From contig NZ_CP012479.1 in assembly GCF_001281315.1 (NCBI RefSeq), positions 868,001-932,000 of the forward strand: 64,000 bases of DNA, written 5' to 3'. Origin of the DNA: Arthrobacter sp. ERGS1:01 (GTDB taxonomy: Bacteria > Actinomycetota > Actinomycetes > Actinomycetales > Micrococcaceae). The notes beneath the pieces are model-generated. The model saw nothing but the letters and a program-made list of their open reading frames with translations. It searched no databases and had not been told where the DNA came from. A program made the position numbers and the translations under genes. Shown here piece by piece: positions 36,250 to 46,900 of the stretch; position 1 is the stretch's first letter, and each line of letters begins with the position of its first letter.

Positions 36250-36806
36250 GGGGTTTGCTCCTTGCGCGGGGATGAAGTGATGAGGTGGCGGCGGGCGTCG
36301 TTGAACGTCCGGCGGGTGCATACGCTCAGCCGGGCCTCCTTGTCCGGCAGGCGGATCAGGGCCTGGTGGCGGAAGCCGAGGCGGGCGTTGAGTGCCTGGA
36401 TCTTGTGGTTGGCGGCGTCCGGTTCCACCACCACGCGGTCCACGGCGGGATCCTCGAAGAGGTGCCCCAGTACGGCCGTCATGACGGCGGTGGTGAAGCC
36501 CGGGCGCGGGTGGTCCGGCGGCGAGACCAGCAGGTGCATGCCGACGTCGCCCGGTTTCGCGGCGTAGAGTCCGTAGAGGGGGGACCGGGAGGGGTCGTAG
36601 CGTTCCATCAGGAACACCGGAATCCCGTCGTCCAGGCCGAGCAGCGCCGTGTGGTGGCCGGATGCCTGGATGCCTTGGTATTCGGCGGCGACGTCGACCA
36701 CGGAGGCCGACTGCATGCCCCAAAATCTGGCGTAGTCGCGGGTGACCCAGGAGTGCAACAGGGGCGCGTCGGCAACTGCATCAACAGGACGGAAGGTGAA
36801 TGTCAT
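36246..36806 (-). CDS. desC: GNAT acyltransferase, DesC/IucB type
   Basis: A 186-residue GNAT-fold acyltransferase of the siderophore group (AlcB/IucB/MbtK-like). The acyl-CoA binding region is [23 protein letters not shown] and the C-terminal strand pair is [26 protein letters not shown]. It would acylate N-hydroxycadaverine with succinyl- or acetyl-CoA. Four-base overlaps with desB and desD show tight coupling in the operon. Confidence 0.88.
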   Translation of the reverse strand: MTFTFRPVDAVADAPLLHSWVTRDYARFWGMQSASVVDVAAEYQGIQASGHHTALLGLDDGIPVFLMERYDPSRSPLYGLYAAKPGDVGMHLLVSPPDHPRPGFTTAVMTAVLGHLFEDPAVDRVVVEPDAANHKIQALNARLGFRHQALIRLPDKEARLSVCTRRTFNDARRHLITSSPRKEQTP

Positions 36807-38134
36807 GCCGTCACCACAGCCCGCTGCGGCACGCCAAAGTGTTGGAAGGCGATGCCGCGCTCCACGGGGTACACCTCGCGGCCGGTGATGGCGCGGATGA
36901 TGCAGGAGTTGCGGTAGGCGGCCATGCCAAGGTCGGGGGTGACGAAGCCATGGGTGTGGAGTTCGGCGTTTTGGACGAAGATGTCCTCCGCCACGGCACC
37001 AACGCCGTAGTTGCGTCCCACCTCGAAGCGGCCGGCCGCATCGCGGCGGATCCGCCCGGCAATGCCGGCCAGGAACGCCGGTTCCCGGTAGGAGTAGCCG
37101 GTGGCCAGCACCACGGCGGCACTCTCCAGGGTGAAGTCCGCCCCGGCCTCGTGGTGGTGGAAGTCCAGCGTGTGGGTTCCCGGCTCCGGGTTGTGGGCGG
37201 CGCCGGTCAGTGCGGCGTTCGTGAGCAGGGAGGTGCGGACGGGGCCGGCCACGCTCTTGGTGTACAGCAGCTCATGGATGTCGTTGATGAGCTCCGCGTC
37301 GATCCCCTTGTAGAGGTTCTTTTGCTCGGCATTCAGCCGGTCACGGGTCTGCGGCGGCAGGGCATGGAAGTAGTCCACGTACTCGGGGGAGGTCATCTCC
37401 AGGGTCAGCTTGCTGTACTCCAGGGGGAAGAACCGCCCGGACCGGGTCACCCAGTTCAGCTGGTAGCCGTGGACGTCGATCTCGGAAAGGAGCTCGTGGT
37501 AGATCTCGGCCGCGCTTTGCCCGCTGCCCACGATCGTGATGCTGGGCTGGCGCACCAATTCCTCCCGCCGGGCCAGGTACTCGGAGTTGTGCAGCACCAG
37601 CCCTCCCGCATCGGTGATGCCGGCCGCAGCCTCGGGGATGTGCGGGGACGTGCCGGTGCCCAGCACCAGCCGGCGGGCGCGGACCACCTCGGGGCCGCCG
37701 GGCCCCTGGCAGTGCAGCTCATACACGCCGTTGGCGAAGGTGACACGGTTGACATCCGTGCCGAAGCGCACGTTGGGGAGCTGGCCGGCCACCCACTGGC
37801 AGTACTGGTTGTATTCGGCCCGCAGCGGGTAGAAGTTCTCCCGGATGTAGAACGGATACAGCCGCCCGGTTTCCTTCAGGTGGTTCAGGAATGAGTAAGG
37901 CGAGGTGGGGTCAGCCAGGGTCACGAGGTCGGCCATGAACGGTACCTGCAGGTGCGCCGACTCGAGCAGCATGCCCGGATGCCAGTCAAAGCCCGCCCGG
38001 CGTTCCAGGAACACCGCGTCCAGCCCGTCCACGGGCGCGGCCAAGGCGGCCAGGCCCAGGTTGAAGGGGCCCACACCGATTCCGGCCACGTCGTGGATGT
38101 GGCCCGGGGTAGTGGTTGTCATCCCCGCGTTCAT
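36803..38134 (-). CDS. desB: lysine/cadaverine N-monooxygenase, DesB type
   Basis: A 443-residue FAD- and NADPH-dependent N-hydroxylase of the IucD/SidA family. The FAD site is [18 protein letters not shown], the NADPH site is [18 protein letters not shown], and the C-terminal [12 protein letters not shown] motif is typical. In an operon with a decarboxylase of the DesA type the substrate is most likely cadaverine, giving N-hydroxycadaverine. ATG 38134 overlaps the desA stop by 4 nt; an ATG 12 nt further in (MTTTTPGH) is also possible. Confidence 0.92.
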   Translation of the reverse strand: MNAGMTTTTPGHIHDVAGIGVGPFNLGLAALAAPVDGLDAVFLERRAGFDWHPGMLLESAHLQVPFMADLVTLADPTSPYSFLNHLKETGRLYPFYIRENFYPLRAEYNQYCQWVAGQLPNVRFGTDVNRVTFANGVYELHCQGPGGPEVVRARRLVLGTGTSPHIPEAAAGITDAGGLVLHNSEYLARREELVRQPSITIVGSGQSAAEIYHELLSEIDVHGYQLNWVTRSGRFFPLEYSKLTLEMTSPEYVDYFHALPPQTRDRLNAEQKNLYKGIDAELINDIHELLYTKSVAGPVRTSLLTNAALTGAAHNPEPGTHTLDFHHHEAGADFTLESAAVVLATGYSYREPAFLAGIAGRIRRDAAGRFEVGRNYGVGAVAEDIFVQNAELHTHGFVTPDLGMAAYRNSCIIRAITGREVYPVERGIAFQHFGVPQRAVVTA

Positions 38135-39684
38135 GCCGCGACGCCCCGGGTGTTCAGGGCGGCACCTGTGCAGCGCAGCAACTCGACGATCTGGCGCACG
38201 TCACCCAGCGTCGTCTCCGCATTGAGCAGAGTGAATTTCAGGTAATGCCTGCCATCGACCTTCGTTCCGGCCACCACGGCCTCCCCTGAGGCAAAGACGG
38301 TGGAACGGATCAATGGATTCAGCCGGTCGGCGTCGGACTCGGACGTCCCGGCAGGGCGGTACCGGAACACCAGGGTACTCAGCTCCGGGCCGGCCGCGAG
38401 CTCGAAGTCGGGATCGGCGGCCAGGTCCCTCCCGACGCCGGCCGCCAGGTCGATTGCCTCGTCAAAGAGCGCGCCCACCCCGTCGGCGCCCATGGTGCGA
38501 AGCGTCAGCCACAGCTTGAGCGCGTCGAAGCGGCGCGTGGTCTGGATGCTCTTGTCGACCTGGTTGGGCACCTTGGCCTGGGCGGCGCTTTCCGGATTGA
38601 GGTAGTCGGCGTAGTACGTGACGTGGCCCAGGTTGGCGCGCTCGCGGACAAGGATGGCGCTGGAACTGACCGGCTGGAAGAACGTCTTGTGGTAGTCGAT
38701 CGTGACGGAGTCGGCCAGTCCGATACCGTCAATCAGGTGTCGGTGGCGGCCCGAGACGATCAGCCCGCCGCCATAGGCGGCGTCCACATGGAACCAGGTG
38801 CCGTGGGCTCGGCTGAGCGCGGCCACGTCCCGGAGCGGGTCGATCGTGCCGAAATCGGTGGTGCCGGCCGTGGCCACCACCACCATGGGCACCAGGCCCG
38901 CCGCATTGCACCGGGCAAGCTCGACGGCCAGCAGGGCCGGGTCCATGCGTCGGTTCTCGTCGCAGCCGACGTCGACGACGGCGTCGTACCCCAGGCCCAG
39001 CATCGACGCCGATTTGCGGATGCTGAAGTGGCTGGCCCCGGACGTGAATACGCGCAGGCGCTCCAACAGGGCGGGCAGGCGCAGCCCGGCATTCGCGGGG
39101 TCCCGGCGCAGCCGGGCCACGGCGTGGTTGCGGGCCATGAGCAGCGCCTGGAGGTTTGATTGCGTGCCGCCGCTGGTGAACACGCCGTCGCTGTCCGGGC
39201 CAAGACCCAGGCGGTCGGCGGTCCAGTCGATGAGCCGCCGCTCGATCATGGTGGCGCCGGCGCTTTGGTCCCAGGTGTCCATGGAGGAGTTCACGGCGGA
39301 CAGCACGGCCTCGCCCACGAGCGCCGGAATGACGACGGGGCAGTTCAGATGGGCGGCGTATTTGGTGTCGTGGAAGTAGACGGCGTCGCGCAGGTACAGC
39401 GTTTCAAGTTCCGCCAGGGCCGCGGTGGTGTCCTCGAGCGTCTGCTCAAGATCGACGGCGGCCACCAACTCCGCCAGCTCGGCCGGCGTCGCGCCGGTAA
39501 AGGGTCGGGTGGTGCGGGCCACCGTGGCGGCCACGAGGTTGACGCCCTGCAGGACCTCGGTGGCGTAGCGGTCGGAATTGCCTGAGTTGAAAAGGTGGTT
39601 TCCGGCGGCCAGGGCCCGTTCCACCCCTGAACCGAATTCCAGCTCGGCGGTGGGGCGCTCTTGTGTGGCGGGCAGAAGTTTCAC
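38131..39684 (-). CDS. desA: PLP-dependent lysine decarboxylase, DesA type
   Basis: A 517-residue group II (fold type I) decarboxylase similar to DesA and to L-2,4-diaminobutyrate decarboxylases. Typical segments are [61 protein letters not shown] and the PLP Lys in [18 protein letters not shown]. It would make cadaverine from lysine, the first step of desferrioxamine synthesis. It starts at GTG with AAGGA 8 nt upstream and heads the desABCD operon behind an iron box. The decarboxylase could instead use ornithine or diaminobutyrate. Confidence 0.88.
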   Translation of the reverse strand: MKLLPATQERPTAELEFGSGVERALAAGNHLFNSGNSDRYATEVLQGVNLVAATVARTTRPFTGATPAELAELVAAVDLEQTLEDTTAALAELETLYLRDAVYFHDTKYAAHLNCPVVIPALVGEAVLSAVNSSMDTWDQSAGATMIERRLIDWTADRLGLGPDSDGVFTSGGTQSNLQALLMARNHAVARLRRDPANAGLRLPALLERLRVFTSGASHFSIRKSASMLGLGYDAVVDVGCDENRRMDPALLAVELARCNAAGLVPMVVVATAGTTDFGTIDPLRDVAALSRAHGTWFHVDAAYGGGLIVSGRHRHLIDGIGLADSVTIDYHKTFFQPVSSSAILVRERANLGHVTYYADYLNPESAAQAKVPNQVDKSIQTTRRFDALKLWLTLRTMGADGVGALFDEAIDLAAGVGRDLAADPDFELAAGPELSTLVFRYRPAGTSESDADRLNPLIRSTVFASGEAVVAGTKVDGRHYLKFTLLNAETTLGDVRQIVELLRCTGAALNTRGVAA

Positions 39685-39724
39685 GAAGGGAATCCTTGCT
39701 ATCGGTAATGGCTGACAAAGTGAG

Positions 39725-39743
39725 TTAGCACAGCCTAGCCTTA
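39725..39743 (-). promoter_or_regulatory. DtxR/IdeR-type iron box overlapping des promoter
   Basis: TTAGCACAGCCTAGCCTTA matches the 19-bp IdeR/DtxR/DmdR consensus (TTAGGTTAGSCTAACCTAA) at about 14 of 19 positions, including both outer half-site edges. On the minus strand a TTGACG -35 lies at 39760-39765 and TAAGGC about 16 nt further, so the box would cover the -10 region. This fits iron-dependent repression of desABCD. Confidence 0.65.
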
Positions 39744-39857
39744 CTTAGGATTACCTTTACGTCAAACTAATGTGATTTAATTGGTTAAGAATTACGGGAT
39801 GCCCTAGGGTGCCCCTAAGTAGGGCGCCAACACCTCCGGCACCGGCGGAATTTCGGC

Positions 39858-40565
39858 TCAGCGATTCCAGCGGTATTCGTTTTCGGGCCGTCCCGGCGTC
39901 CCGTAACGGGCCGAGCGCAGCACCGTGCCGGTATCGGCGAGGTGCTCCAGGTAGCGCCGTGCCGTCACGCGGGAAACGCCCAGCGGGTCCACGAGTTCGG
40001 TGGCGGAGACCGCGCCCGGCTGGTGGCGGACAAACTCCGTCACGGCCGCAAGGGTGGGTGCCGACAATCCCTTTGGTAGCGGCAAATCGGTGGGCGTGCG
40101 CAGGCTCGCGAAGGCCTGGTCCACGCCGCTCTGGGACGCCTGGCTGGCTTGTTCGGCCAGATGCCGCCGGAATTCCAGGTAGCCCGAAAGCTTGTCCGCG
40201 AACGTGGCAAAGGTGAACGGCTTGATCAGGTACTGCACGATCCCGGCGGAGATCGCACCGCGCACAATGGCCAGTTCCCGCACGGCCGTGATGGCGATGA
40301 TGTCCACGGCAAACCCTGCCGAACGGATGCGCCGGCTGACGTCCAGGCCGTGGAGGTCGGGCAGGTTCATGTCCAGCAACACCAGGTCCACCGGGGTGCC
40401 GGCCTCGGCCGCGTCCTTGAGTGCGTGCAGGGCGCCCTGCCCGTCGTGGGCCGTGGCGGCCACCGTGAAGCCGTCCAACCGCTCCACATAGGCGGAGTGG
40501 GCGGCGGCCGCGATCGCTTCGTCGTCCACCACCAGGACCCGGATGTCGGGGAGGTCAGCGGCCAT
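39858..40565 (-). CDS. response regulator, CitB/DcuR type
   Basis: A 235-residue response regulator. The receiver domain (about 8-125) has the acidic pair VVDDE, phospho-acceptor Asp in LVLLDMNLPDLHGLD, and Lys in YLIKPF. The C-terminal part contains an HTH with KGLSAPTLAAVTEFVRHQPG and GVSRVTARRYLEHLADTG, as in the CitB/DpiA/DcuR class. It should regulate the divergent dicarboxylate transporter. ATG 40565 overlaps the sensor kinase end by 11 nt. Upstream extension of the frame runs into the kinase and is spurious. Confidence 0.9.
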   Translation of the reverse strand: MAADLPDIRVLVVDDEAIAAAAHSAYVERLDGFTVAATAHDGQGALHALKDAAEAGTPVDLVLLDMNLPDLHGLDVSRRIRSAGFAVDIIAITAVRELAIVRGAISAGIVQYLIKPFTFATFADKLSGYLEFRRHLAEQASQASQSGVDQAFASLRTPTDLPLPKGLSAPTLAAVTEFVRHQPGAVSATELVDPLGVSRVTARRYLEHLADTGTVLRSARYGTPGRPENEYRWNR

Positions 40566-42201
40566 GGTCGGTTTCCTTCTGGGGGTTGGATGTGGTGCGG
40601 GGGAGCGGTGGCAGGGCCACGGTGAATTCGGCGCCGGGGGTGCTGCGGACGGTGAGAGTGCCGCCCAGCCGGCGGACGGCCTGCTGCACGAGCGCCAGGC
40701 CGATCCCGCGGCCATAGCCGTCGGCGCCCTTGGTCGTGTACCCCTTGTGGAACAGCCGTTCGGCTGCTTCGGCGTCCAGGCCCGGGCCACTGTCGGAGAC
40801 CCGCAGGAGCGTGCCTGCCGCCGTCGTATCCAGGAACACCTCCACCCAGCGGGGCAACGCACCGGCGTCGGCGGCGTCCATGGCGTTGTCGATCAGGTTG
40901 CCCAGCACGGTCACGGCGTCGTGGGCGGACAGGGTGCCGGCCGCCCCGCCGCCGTCCACCCGCACCCGGAGCTCGATGCCGCGCTCGGAGGCCTGGGAGA
41001 TCTTGCCCATCAACAAGGCGCTGATGACCGGCTCGTCCACCGTGTTCAGGACGTCGTCGGCCAGCTGCTGGGTCATGGCGAGGTCCGCCGTGGCAAACTC
41101 CAGCGCCTGCTCAGTGCGCCCCAACTCAAGCAGCGAAACCATGGTGTGGATGCGGTTCGCGTGTTCATGGGTTTGGGCGCGCAGTGCGTCCGCGAGGGTC
41201 TTGCTGGAGCGCAGTTCGTCGTCGAGGGCCTGCAGTTCGGTGTGGTCGACCAGGGTGGCGACGGAGCCGACGGACCGTTGCCGACCGCGCCTGGACGGGC
41301 CGGGCTCGACGGCGGGCTGCTGGCTGACCACCAAAAGATGCGTGTCCGTCAGGTGGAGTTCCTCCTCGGCGCGCCGCCCGCTGGAGAGCAGCTGTGCAAG
41401 GCTTGGCGTGAGGTTAAGCTCCGAGAGCGCGGGGATGCCGGGGCGTTCGCGCCGGGTGGGAATGCCCAGCAGTACGGCGGCCTGATCGTTGTACATGACG
41501 AGATCGCCCCTGCCGTCCACCAGCACCAGGCCGTCGTGGACCGAGTGCAGCACGGAGTCGTAGTAGACGAACAGGCGGGCCAGCTGTTCCGGACCCCAGC
41601 CCAGGGTCACCCGGCGCAGGTACCGGCCCAGCAGCCAGGACGCGAGCGCCCCGGCCAGCAGCATGACCACGGCAAACCCGGCAATGGACGGCAGCTGGGC
41701 GTTTAGGGCCACATCGAGGTTGCTGACCGTCACGCCCGCCGCCACCAGCGCCACCACCGTGCCGGCGGCGTCCTTCACGGGCGCCACGGCCCGCACGGAG
41801 GGACCCAGCGTGCCCGCCGTCGTCTCGGTGAACGTGCGCCCGGCCAGTGCCGGGGCAATCGTGCCGATGTACTGCTTGCCGATCTGGGCCGGGTTGGGGT
41901 GGGTCCACCGGGTCCTGTCCGGGGCCATGATGGTGATGAAATCGGCGCCGGCATCGGCCGTGACGCGCAGCGCGTACGGTTCCAGGGTGGCCGAGGGATC
42001 GGCCGTGCCGGCCGCCTGGACCACCAGCGGGTTGTCGGCAATGCTGGAGGCCAGCGTCACCATCCGCTGCCCGGCTTGGGCGTAGCTGCGGGACTTGGCA
42101 TCCAGGAACGCGGCGCCGCCAACGCCCGCCGTCAGCAGCAGCACGAACACCAGGTTTGCAGCAAACAGCCGCCGGGCGATGCTCCAATTCCTGAAGCCCA
42201 T
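40555..42201 (-). CDS. sensor histidine kinase, CitA/DcuS type
   Basis: A 548-residue membrane sensor kinase. One membrane helix near residues 12-33 and another near 175-195 flank an extracytoplasmic sCache/PAS-like domain (LVVQAAGTADPSATLEPYAL, PDRTRWTHPNPAQIGKQYIG) that in this class binds citrate or C4-dicarboxylates. A cytoplasmic PAS domain follows. The phospho-accepting His is in RAQTHEHANRIHTMVSLLEL; N box NLIDNAMDAAD, G1 DSGPGLD and G2 GRGIGLALVQ are intact. ATG 42201 has AAAGGCGG upstream. It pairs with the overlapping response regulator. Confidence 0.92.
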   Translation of the reverse strand: MGFRNWSIARRLFAANLVFVLLLTAGVGGAAFLDAKSRSYAQAGQRMVTLASSIADNPLVVQAAGTADPSATLEPYALRVTADAGADFITIMAPDRTRWTHPNPAQIGKQYIGTIAPALAGRTFTETTAGTLGPSVRAVAPVKDAAGTVVALVAAGVTVSNLDVALNAQLPSIAGFAVVMLLAGALASWLLGRYLRRVTLGWGPEQLARLFVYYDSVLHSVHDGLVLVDGRGDLVMYNDQAAVLLGIPTRRERPGIPALSELNLTPSLAQLLSSGRRAEEELHLTDTHLLVVSQQPAVEPGPSRRGRQRSVGSVATLVDHTELQALDDELRSSKTLADALRAQTHEHANRIHTMVSLLELGRTEQALEFATADLAMTQQLADDVLNTVDEPVISALLMGKISQASERGIELRVRVDGGGAAGTLSAHDAVTVLGNLIDNAMDAADAGALPRWVEVFLDTTAAGTLLRVSDSGPGLDAEAAERLFHKGYTTKGADGYGRGIGLALVQQAVRRLGGTLTVRSTPGAEFTVALPPLPRTTSNPQKETDHGR

Positions 42202-42265
42202 CTGCCGCCTTTCCAGTGTTGTGGTGTGGGTCCCCGTGACCAATATGAACGCAAGGGTGATTGAT

Positions 42266-42293
42266 CTCACAGCTCGGGGCAATCTTATGTGAG
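42266..42293. promoter_or_regulatory. inverted repeat in citAB-dctA divergent region
   Basis: CTCACA (42266-42271) and TGTGAG (42288-42293) are inverted copies 16 bp apart in the 138-bp gap between the sensor kinase and transporter genes. It is a candidate binding site for the response regulator, based only on position and symmetry. Confidence 0.4.
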
Positions 42294-42339
42294 GCGGATC
42301 GCACACCGCACCACCAATGCTAAGCACAAAGGAGTGACA

Positions 42340-43719
42340 ATGAGCTCTCAAAGAAGAGGGTCCCAGACCGAGGCGCCCGTCCGGCGTCGGGGTTTGGACA
42401 AAACCCACTGGCTGTACCTGGCGGTCATCGTGGCCGTGGTCCTTGGCGTGGTGGTGGGCCTGGTGTTTCCCGGGAAGACCGGATTTGCCGCATCGCTGAA
42501 GCCCATGGGCGACGCGTTCGTGAGCCTGATCAAGATGATGATCACGCCCATCATCTTCTGCACCATTGTCCTGGGCGTCGGCTCCATTGCCAAAGCCGCC
42601 ACGGTGGGCAAGGTGGGGGGCCTGGCACTGGCCTACTTCACCGTCATGACCACGTTTGCGCTGGGCATTGGCATGGTGGTGGGCAACGTCATTCCCATCG
42701 GTTCGGGCCTGCACCTGCAGGACGCCGTCTACAAGGCAAGCGCCGAGGCCGGCTCCACGCAGGACTTCGTTCTGGGCATCATTCCCACCTCGCTGTTCTC
42801 GGCCCTGACCAGCGGTAACATCCTGCAAACCCTGCTCGTGGCCCTGTTGACGGGCTTCGCGCTGCAACGGCTCGGCAAGTCCGGCCAGGCCGTGCTGACC
42901 GGGATCGCCCACGTCCAGGCGGTGGTGTTCCGGATCCTGGTCATGATCATGTGGACCGCCCCGATCGGCGCCTTTGGTGCCATCGCCGCCGTCGTCGGCG
43001 TGACCGGCTGGGCCGCAATCGGCTCGCTGGCCCTGCTCATGGTGGCGTTCTACCTGACCTGTGCGCTGTTCGTGGTGGTGGTCCTGGGCTTGATCCTCAA
43101 GCTGGCCACCGGGTTCAACATCTTCAAGCTCATGCGCTACCTGGGCCGTGAATACCTGCTGATCGTCTCCACCTCATCCTCCGACGTCGCCCTGCCGCGG
43201 CTCATCGCCAAGATGGAGCACCTGGGCATCTCCAAGCCGGTGGTGGGTATCACCGTCCCCACGGGCTACTCCTTCAACCTGGACGGCACGGCCATCTACC
43301 TGACCATGGCCTCCCTGTTCATCTCCAACGCCATGGGCGTCCCCATGAACCTCGGGCAGCAGATCGGCCTGCTGGTTTTCATGGTCATCGCCTCCAAGGG
43401 CGCAGCCGGTGTCACGGGTGCCGGGCTGGCAACGCTGGCCGGCGGACTGGCCTCGCACCGCCCGGACCTGGTGGGCGGGGTGTCCTTCATCGTCGGGATC
43501 GACCGGTTCATGTCCGAGGCCCGCGCACTGACCAACTTCACCGGCAACGCCGTGGCCACCGTATTGATGGGCACCTGGGTCAAGGAGATCGACGCCGACC
43601 AGGCGCACCGGGTCCTGGACAAGCAGGATCCGTTCAACGAGGAATCCATGCTGACGCACGACGCCGGCACACCGGTTCCGGCGCCCGCAGCGCCGGAGCG
43701 TGAGCTCGCCGCTGTATAG
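42340..43719 (+). CDS. C4-dicarboxylate:cation symporter, DctA/DAACS family
   Basis: A 459-residue membrane transporter with eight main hydrophobic segments. The family motifs are FVSLIKMMITPIIFCTIVLG, the Ser-rich hairpin LIVSTSSSDVALPRLIAKM, the substrate region PTGYSFNLDGTAIYLTMA and the hairpin SKGAAGVTGAGLATLAG, then GIDRFMSEARALTNFTGNAVA. These fit DctA (succinate, fumarate, malate uptake) better than glutamate carriers. ATG 42340 follows AAAGGAG by 5 nt. It is divergent from the CitA/CitB-type system, its likely regulator. Confidence 0.9.
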   Translation: MSSQRRGSQTEAPVRRRGLDKTHWLYLAVIVAVVLGVVVGLVFPGKTGFAASLKPMGDAFVSLIKMMITPIIFCTIVLGVGSIAKAATVGKVGGLALAYFTVMTTFALGIGMVVGNVIPIGSGLHLQDAVYKASAEAGSTQDFVLGIIPTSLFSALTSGNILQTLLVALLTGFALQRLGKSGQAVLTGIAHVQAVVFRILVMIMWTAPIGAFGAIAAVVGVTGWAAIGSLALLMVAFYLTCALFVVVVLGLILKLATGFNIFKLMRYLGREYLLIVSTSSSDVALPRLIAKMEHLGISKPVVGITVPTGYSFNLDGTAIYLTMASLFISNAMGVPMNLGQQIGLLVFMVIASKGAAGVTGAGLATLAGGLASHRPDLVGGVSFIVGIDRFMSEARALTNFTGNAVATVLMGTWVKEIDADQAHRVLDKQDPFNEESMLTHDAGTPVPAPAAPERELAAV

Positions 43720-43734
43720 CAAACCCGGCCCCGC

Positions 43735-43867
43735 TGAAGGGACACATCTCCGCGGCAAAAACTGCAACAACTGTTGAGAGCCCAGATAATCCCTTGGATT
43801 ATCTGGGCTCTCAACAGTTTTGAAGGGGATTATCTGGGCTCTCAACGCGGGTTGAGGTGTCCCTTCA
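43735..43867. repeat. nested hairpin with a repeated 20-nt arm at a convergent junction
   Basis: A perfect 24-bp stem (43769-43792 with 43796-43819, 3-nt loop) is followed by a third, direct copy of 20 nt of the right arm at 43827-43846. The whole is enclosed by an 11-bp outer stem TGAAGGGACAC (43735-43745) with GTGTCCCTTCA (43857-43867). It lies between dctA (+) and the secreted hexosaminidase (-). It could act as a bidirectional terminator; the extra arm allows two alternative foldings. Confidence 0.85.
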
Positions 43868-43955
43868 ACTTTTGAAAGTGGGTGGTGTCCGGGCTGGAAG
43901 GCTTGCCGGACACCACCCACGGCTTCGTGCCACCATGGTCGGATCCTTCTCCGGC

Positions 43956-46900
43956 CTAGTGGGTGCTGCGACGTCGGCGGGACGCGCCGATCGCGATCAT
44001 GCCGGCCAGCAGGGCCAGCAGCGCCCCGCCCAGCATCAGCGCGGAGTTCGACCCCGTGCTGGCCAGGTCCCCGGGAGCTGCTGCAGCTGCCGGCGTGGAG
44101 GGCGCGGCCGTTGCTGACGCCGCCGCGGAGACGGCCGGACTCGCCGTCAGGGTGGCACTTGCTGAGCTACTCGCCGCCGGTGCCGTGGTGGCCCCGGCGG
44201 TGGGGTCGGTGGTCGGGTCTACTGTGGGCTCAGCCGTCGGGTCAGCTGTGGGATCGACCGTTGGGGTAGCTGTGGGATCGACCGTTGGGGTAGTTGGGGT
44301 AACTGTCGGGTTGGTGGTTGGGTTCACCGTGGGGTCGATTGTCGGGTTCGTGGTCGGTTCCAGTGTCGGCTCCGCTGTCGGTTCGGTCGTCGGCGGCGTG
44401 GTGGGTTCGACCGTGGGCTCGGTCGTCGGAGTGGCGGTGGGTTCCACCACCGCGGCAACCGTGACCGAGCCAAAGGCCGCGAGCGTGCCGCTTGCGCCCT
44501 GGACGGTCACCAGGTGGTCTCCGACGGCAAGCCCGGCGGGCACTGTGAGCGGCGCATTGCCGAGCGCATCCGTGCGGATCCATCCCGTGGCGCCGTCAGC
44601 TGCGGTGCCGGCAACCGACGCCCTCGCCAGCGGAGAACTCGTCAGGGGAGAACCTGTCAGGGGGGAAGCTGCGCCCCGAACCGGCTCGTGTACTGCGGCA
44701 AAGAGCCAGGTGTTGGCCGGCAGCTTGTGCAGCGTCAGGTACGCACCGGCGTCGAACTCGGTGGCCGGGATGCCCAGGTCAACTGGTGAGGTGGCCGGCA
44801 GGGTTGCCGGGTCCGTGACGGTGACGGCGGTGGCCGGTGCCGGATCGGGCGCCGTCCAGGTGACCCCCTGGGTGTGGAAGTAGTTGATGCCTTCGATTCC
44901 CAGGCGGCCGCCGAGTTTGCCGGCGCGCTTGCTGAAGTCCGTGTAGCTCTTCACCGACTGCGGCGACCAGCCCACCTCGGCGGTGGCCAGGGTGCGCGGG
45001 TACTGGTATTCCTCGGTCTGGTCCATGCCGCGGATCCATTCGCCCCACTGGACGGTTTCCACGCCGAGGATCTTGTCATCGCCGATGCCGGGCAGGTAGG
45101 TGGCGGGGTCCCAGTCGTAGTGGTTTTGCAGCGTGCATCCGCCGCCACCGCAGGCCCACGTGCCGCCGGCCGTCTCGGACGGGTCCTGCTTCTGCGGGAT
45201 GTACGTCTTTTCGGCGGGGGAGAGGATCACCTTGGCGTTGTTGGCCAGTACCCGGGTGGCGGTGGCTTGGCGGTCACCGTTCCAGTACTGGACCACGGAG
45301 TTGGCTGGCAGGGTTGCCGCGGCGGACTCGTTCCAGCCGATCATGGTCTTGCCCAGGTCCGTGACCTGGCCCGCAAAGGTGGTCACCATTTTCTGGTACT
45401 TGTCGGACGGGGTGGAGTGCGACTCGTCGCCGCCAATGTGGATGTACGGCCCCGGTGTCATGGCCGCCAGCTGGGTCAGGACCTGCTTGGTGAACTCGTA
45501 GGTGACGGGGCTGTCGGCGTCGTAGCCGGAGTTGCCCACGTCGCCGGTGCCCTGTGCGGGTACGGTGGCCTCGCCGGCTTGGGGCTTGGGGACCGAACCG
45601 GCAGAGTTCAGCTGCGGGATGGCGTGCAGCGCGGCCGTGGTGTGGCCGGGCATGTCGACCTCGGGCACCACCACCATGCCGTTTTGGCCGGCGTAGCGGA
45701 CGATCTCGGCGAAGTCGGCCTTCGTGTAGTAGCCGGTGTGGCCCAGTTCGGTGCCCATGAGGTTCCCGGACCCGTCGTACGTCATGGCGGTCTTGCCGGA
45801 GATGTCGGTCAAATCGGTGTATTTGATGCCCGAGGGGTTCACGGCCGGCTGGTCCATGGCGATGCGCCAGCCTTGATCGTCGGTGAGGTGGATGTGCAGC
45901 CGGTTGAACTTGAACTGTGCGGCGTTGTCGATGTGCGCCTTCATTTCCGCAACCGTGTAGAAGGAACGGGCCACATCGATCTGGATGCCGCGGTATTCAT
46001 AGCGGGGGTAGTCGCTGAGCACCACGCCGGGGATGGTCCACGGGGTGGCGACGGGCGTCTTTGACTCGATCCACTGTGGGAACAGCTGGCGCAGTGTTTG
46101 CACGCCGTCCAGGGCGCCGGCCGCCGTGTTCGCGGCGATCTTCACGCCGCCGGCGTCGGCCTGCAGCGTGTAGCTTTCGGGCTTGTCCGCGGAGGAGTCT
46201 GGGGCCACGGACAGTTCAACGTCATGGCTCGACGCCGGGCCGGCGGTCACGGGCAGGGCGAACCCGGTGCTTGCGCGTGCCTTGGCGGCGAAGTAGTTGG
46301 CCGCGTCGACGGCGGCTCCCGTGGCCACGATCCGGCTTCCGGGCACCAGCTCGAAGGTGCCCTTGTCTGTGGGGGCCGAGGCGACGGGGGCCGGGACCAG
46401 GGGAAGGCTGTCAGGGACCACGGGTGCCGGGGCGCCGTAGATTTCAAATTCGGAGATGGAATAGCCGAACGTCGACCAGCGGCTCGAACCCATCATGCGG
46501 ATGAATTTGGCATTGGCCACGCCCAGCGCCACCTCGTCCGTGCGGCCCGGACCCGTGGTGGACGTCATGGACTTGGCCACGGTCCATTGGACGCCGTCGA
46601 GGGAGGTTTCCAGCGTGTAGGCCCGTGCCGCGGCGTTGGGCCACACCAGCTTGACGTGGTCGATGGGGCCGGCCGCCGCCAACTCCACCTGCAGCCAGGT
46701 GGAGTTCACGTAGTCGGAGGACCAGCGGGTGGCCGTGTTCCCGTCAATGGCCAGGGATGCCGTGTTGTTCGGTAATGCGGGTTCCACGCTGGATGCCGTG
46801 GCCTTGCCGGTCAGCGCCAGGTTGACCGGTTGGGGCGCCTGGGCGGGGACGGTGATGGGGGCGGCCTGGGCCGGTGCGGGGGCCAGCGTTGCCGGCAACA

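Noticed and set aside
34318-37894. Long plus-strand frames (199, 399, 210, 364 residues) opposite the des operon
   Set aside because: GC-driven antisense frames without domains; all four des genes on the minus strand have complete family motifs and coupled overlaps.
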